Shown: positions 62,511 through 64,000 of the stretch, one piece after another
Layout of the letters: every line of letters begins with the position of its first letter
Numbering within the stretch: position 1 is the stretch's first letter
DNA from: an uncultured SAR86 cluster bacterium
GTDB lineage: Bacteria; Pseudomonadota; Gammaproteobacteria; Magnimaribacterales; Magnimaribacteraceae
DNA: 64,000 bases
Assembly (NCBI GenBank): GCA_902605935.1
Contig: CACLEI010000001.1
Location: forward strand, 1 to 64,000
Direction: 5' to 3'
Notes under the pieces: generated by a model
What the model saw: the letters and a program-made list of their open reading frames with translations, nothing else
Databases searched by the model: none
What the model was told of the DNA's origin: nothing
Position numbers and translations under genes: made by a program

Positions 62511-63249
62511 TATTATAAATATCGTATCTAACCACCTTACCTTTTACTGATCTATCTGGAACTATTCCCTCAAGATATTCCATATTCTTATGTCTTTTAA
62601 CAATGACTCTATAGTTTGCAAAGTCTAGACTGGTCTTAAGAAGTTGTTTTTGAATTACTGCAGTGGATAGATCTCTAAGTGCTTGCATGTGTTTTTTTGC
62701 TTTAGATTTTTGAACTCCCAAAAACATAGGGTCGATATAGACTAGATCGAAAGTCCCATTTTTTGATTTTAAGAACTTCAGACTATCCATATTGAATGCT
62801 TTAAATTTTTTTAAAAGATCTCCTGTCCTACAGCTAGACGTATTTTTTATACCATCAACTAAAAGCTCAAAGACCCAAGCTTCCTTTTCTATTAGAATCA
62901 GAGATTTACAATTTACAACTTTAGATATTTCCAGAGCATCTTTTCCAAATCCTGCTGTGAGGTCAAGACAAGAGAAATTTTTTGGCAATCCTTTAGTTGA
63001 ACTCTTGAGCAAGTTGTCATCGTAATTTTTTGTCCAATCATCGAAGTCAGAAAAAATTGGCTTAGAATCGTGTCTCAGGCCCTTTTTAAGAAATAATCTG
63101 TCTTTTGAGCAAGTAAAGAAATAATCTTCAGAAAATTCTTTTAACTTTTGCTGTGTGGGTTTCTTAAAAATTTCAATATTAAGCTTTTTCGATAACATTA
63201 AAGCTCTTGCTCTAGATTGAGGATCATCAAAGGTAAGATAAAATCTCAT
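62503..63249 (-). CDS. rsmJ: 16S rRNA (guanine1516-N2)-methyltransferase RsmJ-like
   Basis: LDLTAGFGKDALEIS, YIDPMFLGVQKSKAKKHMQAL. Confidence 0.82.
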   Translation of the reverse strand: MRFYLTFDDPQSRARALMLSKKLNIEIFKKPTQQKLKEFSEDYFFTCSKDRLFLKKGLRHDSKPIFSDFDDWTKNYDDNLLKSSTKGLPKNFSCLDLTAGFGKDALEISKVVNCKSLILIEKEAWVFELLVDGIKNTSSCRTGDLLKKFKAFNMDSLKFLKSKNGTFDLVYIDPMFLGVQKSKAKKHMQALRDLSTAVIQKQLLKTSLDFANYRVIVKRHKNMEYLEGIVPDRSVKGKVVRYDIYNTN

Positions 63250-64000
63250 GATAGTATCAAAGAAAATAATACAATACCCAGAACGATCCTATAAAGAATG
63301 AAAGGTATGAATCCAATTCTATTAATAAACCTTATAAAAAAATCTATAGTCGCATAAGCAATTGCAAAAGAAACAATTAATCCTAAAAGATTAATTTGAA
63401 AGTATTGAATTAAGAAATCTAGGTCAGTTGATAGAAGCTGATATGAAGCTATAGCACCAATGGTTGGTATAGCCATTAAGAAGCTAAACTTCGAAGCTGT
63501 TTTACTATCTAGACCTAACAAAAGTCCAGCTGATATGGTTATTCCCGATCTAGAGGTTCCAGGAATAAGGGCTAATGATTGAGCGAATCCAATGATTAAA
63601 GCATCTCTAAAAGAAATCTCTTCAATATGTGTCTTGTGAGATTTACTAAATGTGGCCAGAAATAAAATAAATCCAAAAAAGATAGTGGTCGAAGCTATTA
63701 CGGTGCTAGTTCGTAGATAACCATCTATCAAATCAACTAAAATAAATCCTAGAAAAAGAGTTGGAATACATGAAATAAAAAGTTGTCTCAATAATAGGTT
63801 ATTGAATATAGATTTGTGTTTAATAATTGAATTAAACATTTTAATTAAATCACTTCGAAAATAAATGCAAACAGCAATTAAAGTTCCCAAGTGTAAAGAG
63901 ACATCATAGAAAAGGTTCTGGCTTGAACCCATAAATTCGGATAAGAGAATTAAGTGAGCTGAGCTGGAGATAGGCAAAAATTCTGTTAATCCCTGAATGA
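63246..64000 (-). CDS. uppP: undecaprenyl-diphosphatase UppP, 5' end truncated by the window edge
   Basis: GLTEFLPISSSAHLIL reads through to the window end; IPGTSRSGITISAGLLLGL. Confidence 0.92.
   Translation of the reverse strand, partial: IQGLTEFLPISSSAHLILLSEFMGSSQNLFYDVSLHLGTLIAVCIYFRSDLIKMFNSIIKHKSIFNNLLLRQLFISCIPTLFLGFILVDLIDGYLRTSTVIASTTIFFGFILFLATFSKSHKTHIEEISFRDALIIGFAQSLALIPGTSRSGITISAGLLLGLDSKTASKFSFLMAIPTIGAIASYQLLSTDLDFLIQYFQINLLGLIVSFAIAYATIDFFIRFINRIGFIPFILYRIVLGIVLFSLILS

Overview
The window is a compact, AT-rich, almost fully coding bacterial segment. The gene content looks like a streamlined marine gammaproteobacterium (inference). It carries about 63 credible protein genes and three tRNAs: Gly-GCC, Glu-TTC and Leu-CAA. 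No CRISPR array, rRNA, prophage or insertion sequence was seen. The right end is core genome: suhB, secF, secD, yajC, tgt, queA, tRNA-Leu, plsB, rsmJ, uppP, plus trmJ. The rest is mostly catabolic or accessory: a fused acyl-CoA carboxylase, several acyl-CoA dehydrogenases, tandem DUF3604 proteins, a steroid 5-alpha-reductase homologue, malonate transporter MadLM with a MatB-like ligase, malate synthase G, a FadJ-like protein, a Baeyer-Villiger monooxygenase and a TauD-family dioxygenase. The most notable signals are regulatory. (1) A near-perfect LexA/SOS operator (19/20 to the E. coli consensus) overlaps a promoter directly in front of a tiny single-TM protein, followed by the 5-alpha-reductase homologue. 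(2) A good Fur-box match precedes an uncharacterised 137-aa membrane protein, with an orphan terminator just upstream. (3) A perfect inverted-repeat operator precedes a GntR/YtrA-type regulator and ABC transporter operon. No complete undescribed multi-gene system can be demonstrated from sequence alone. The SOS-controlled small membrane protein is the strongest candidate for something new.
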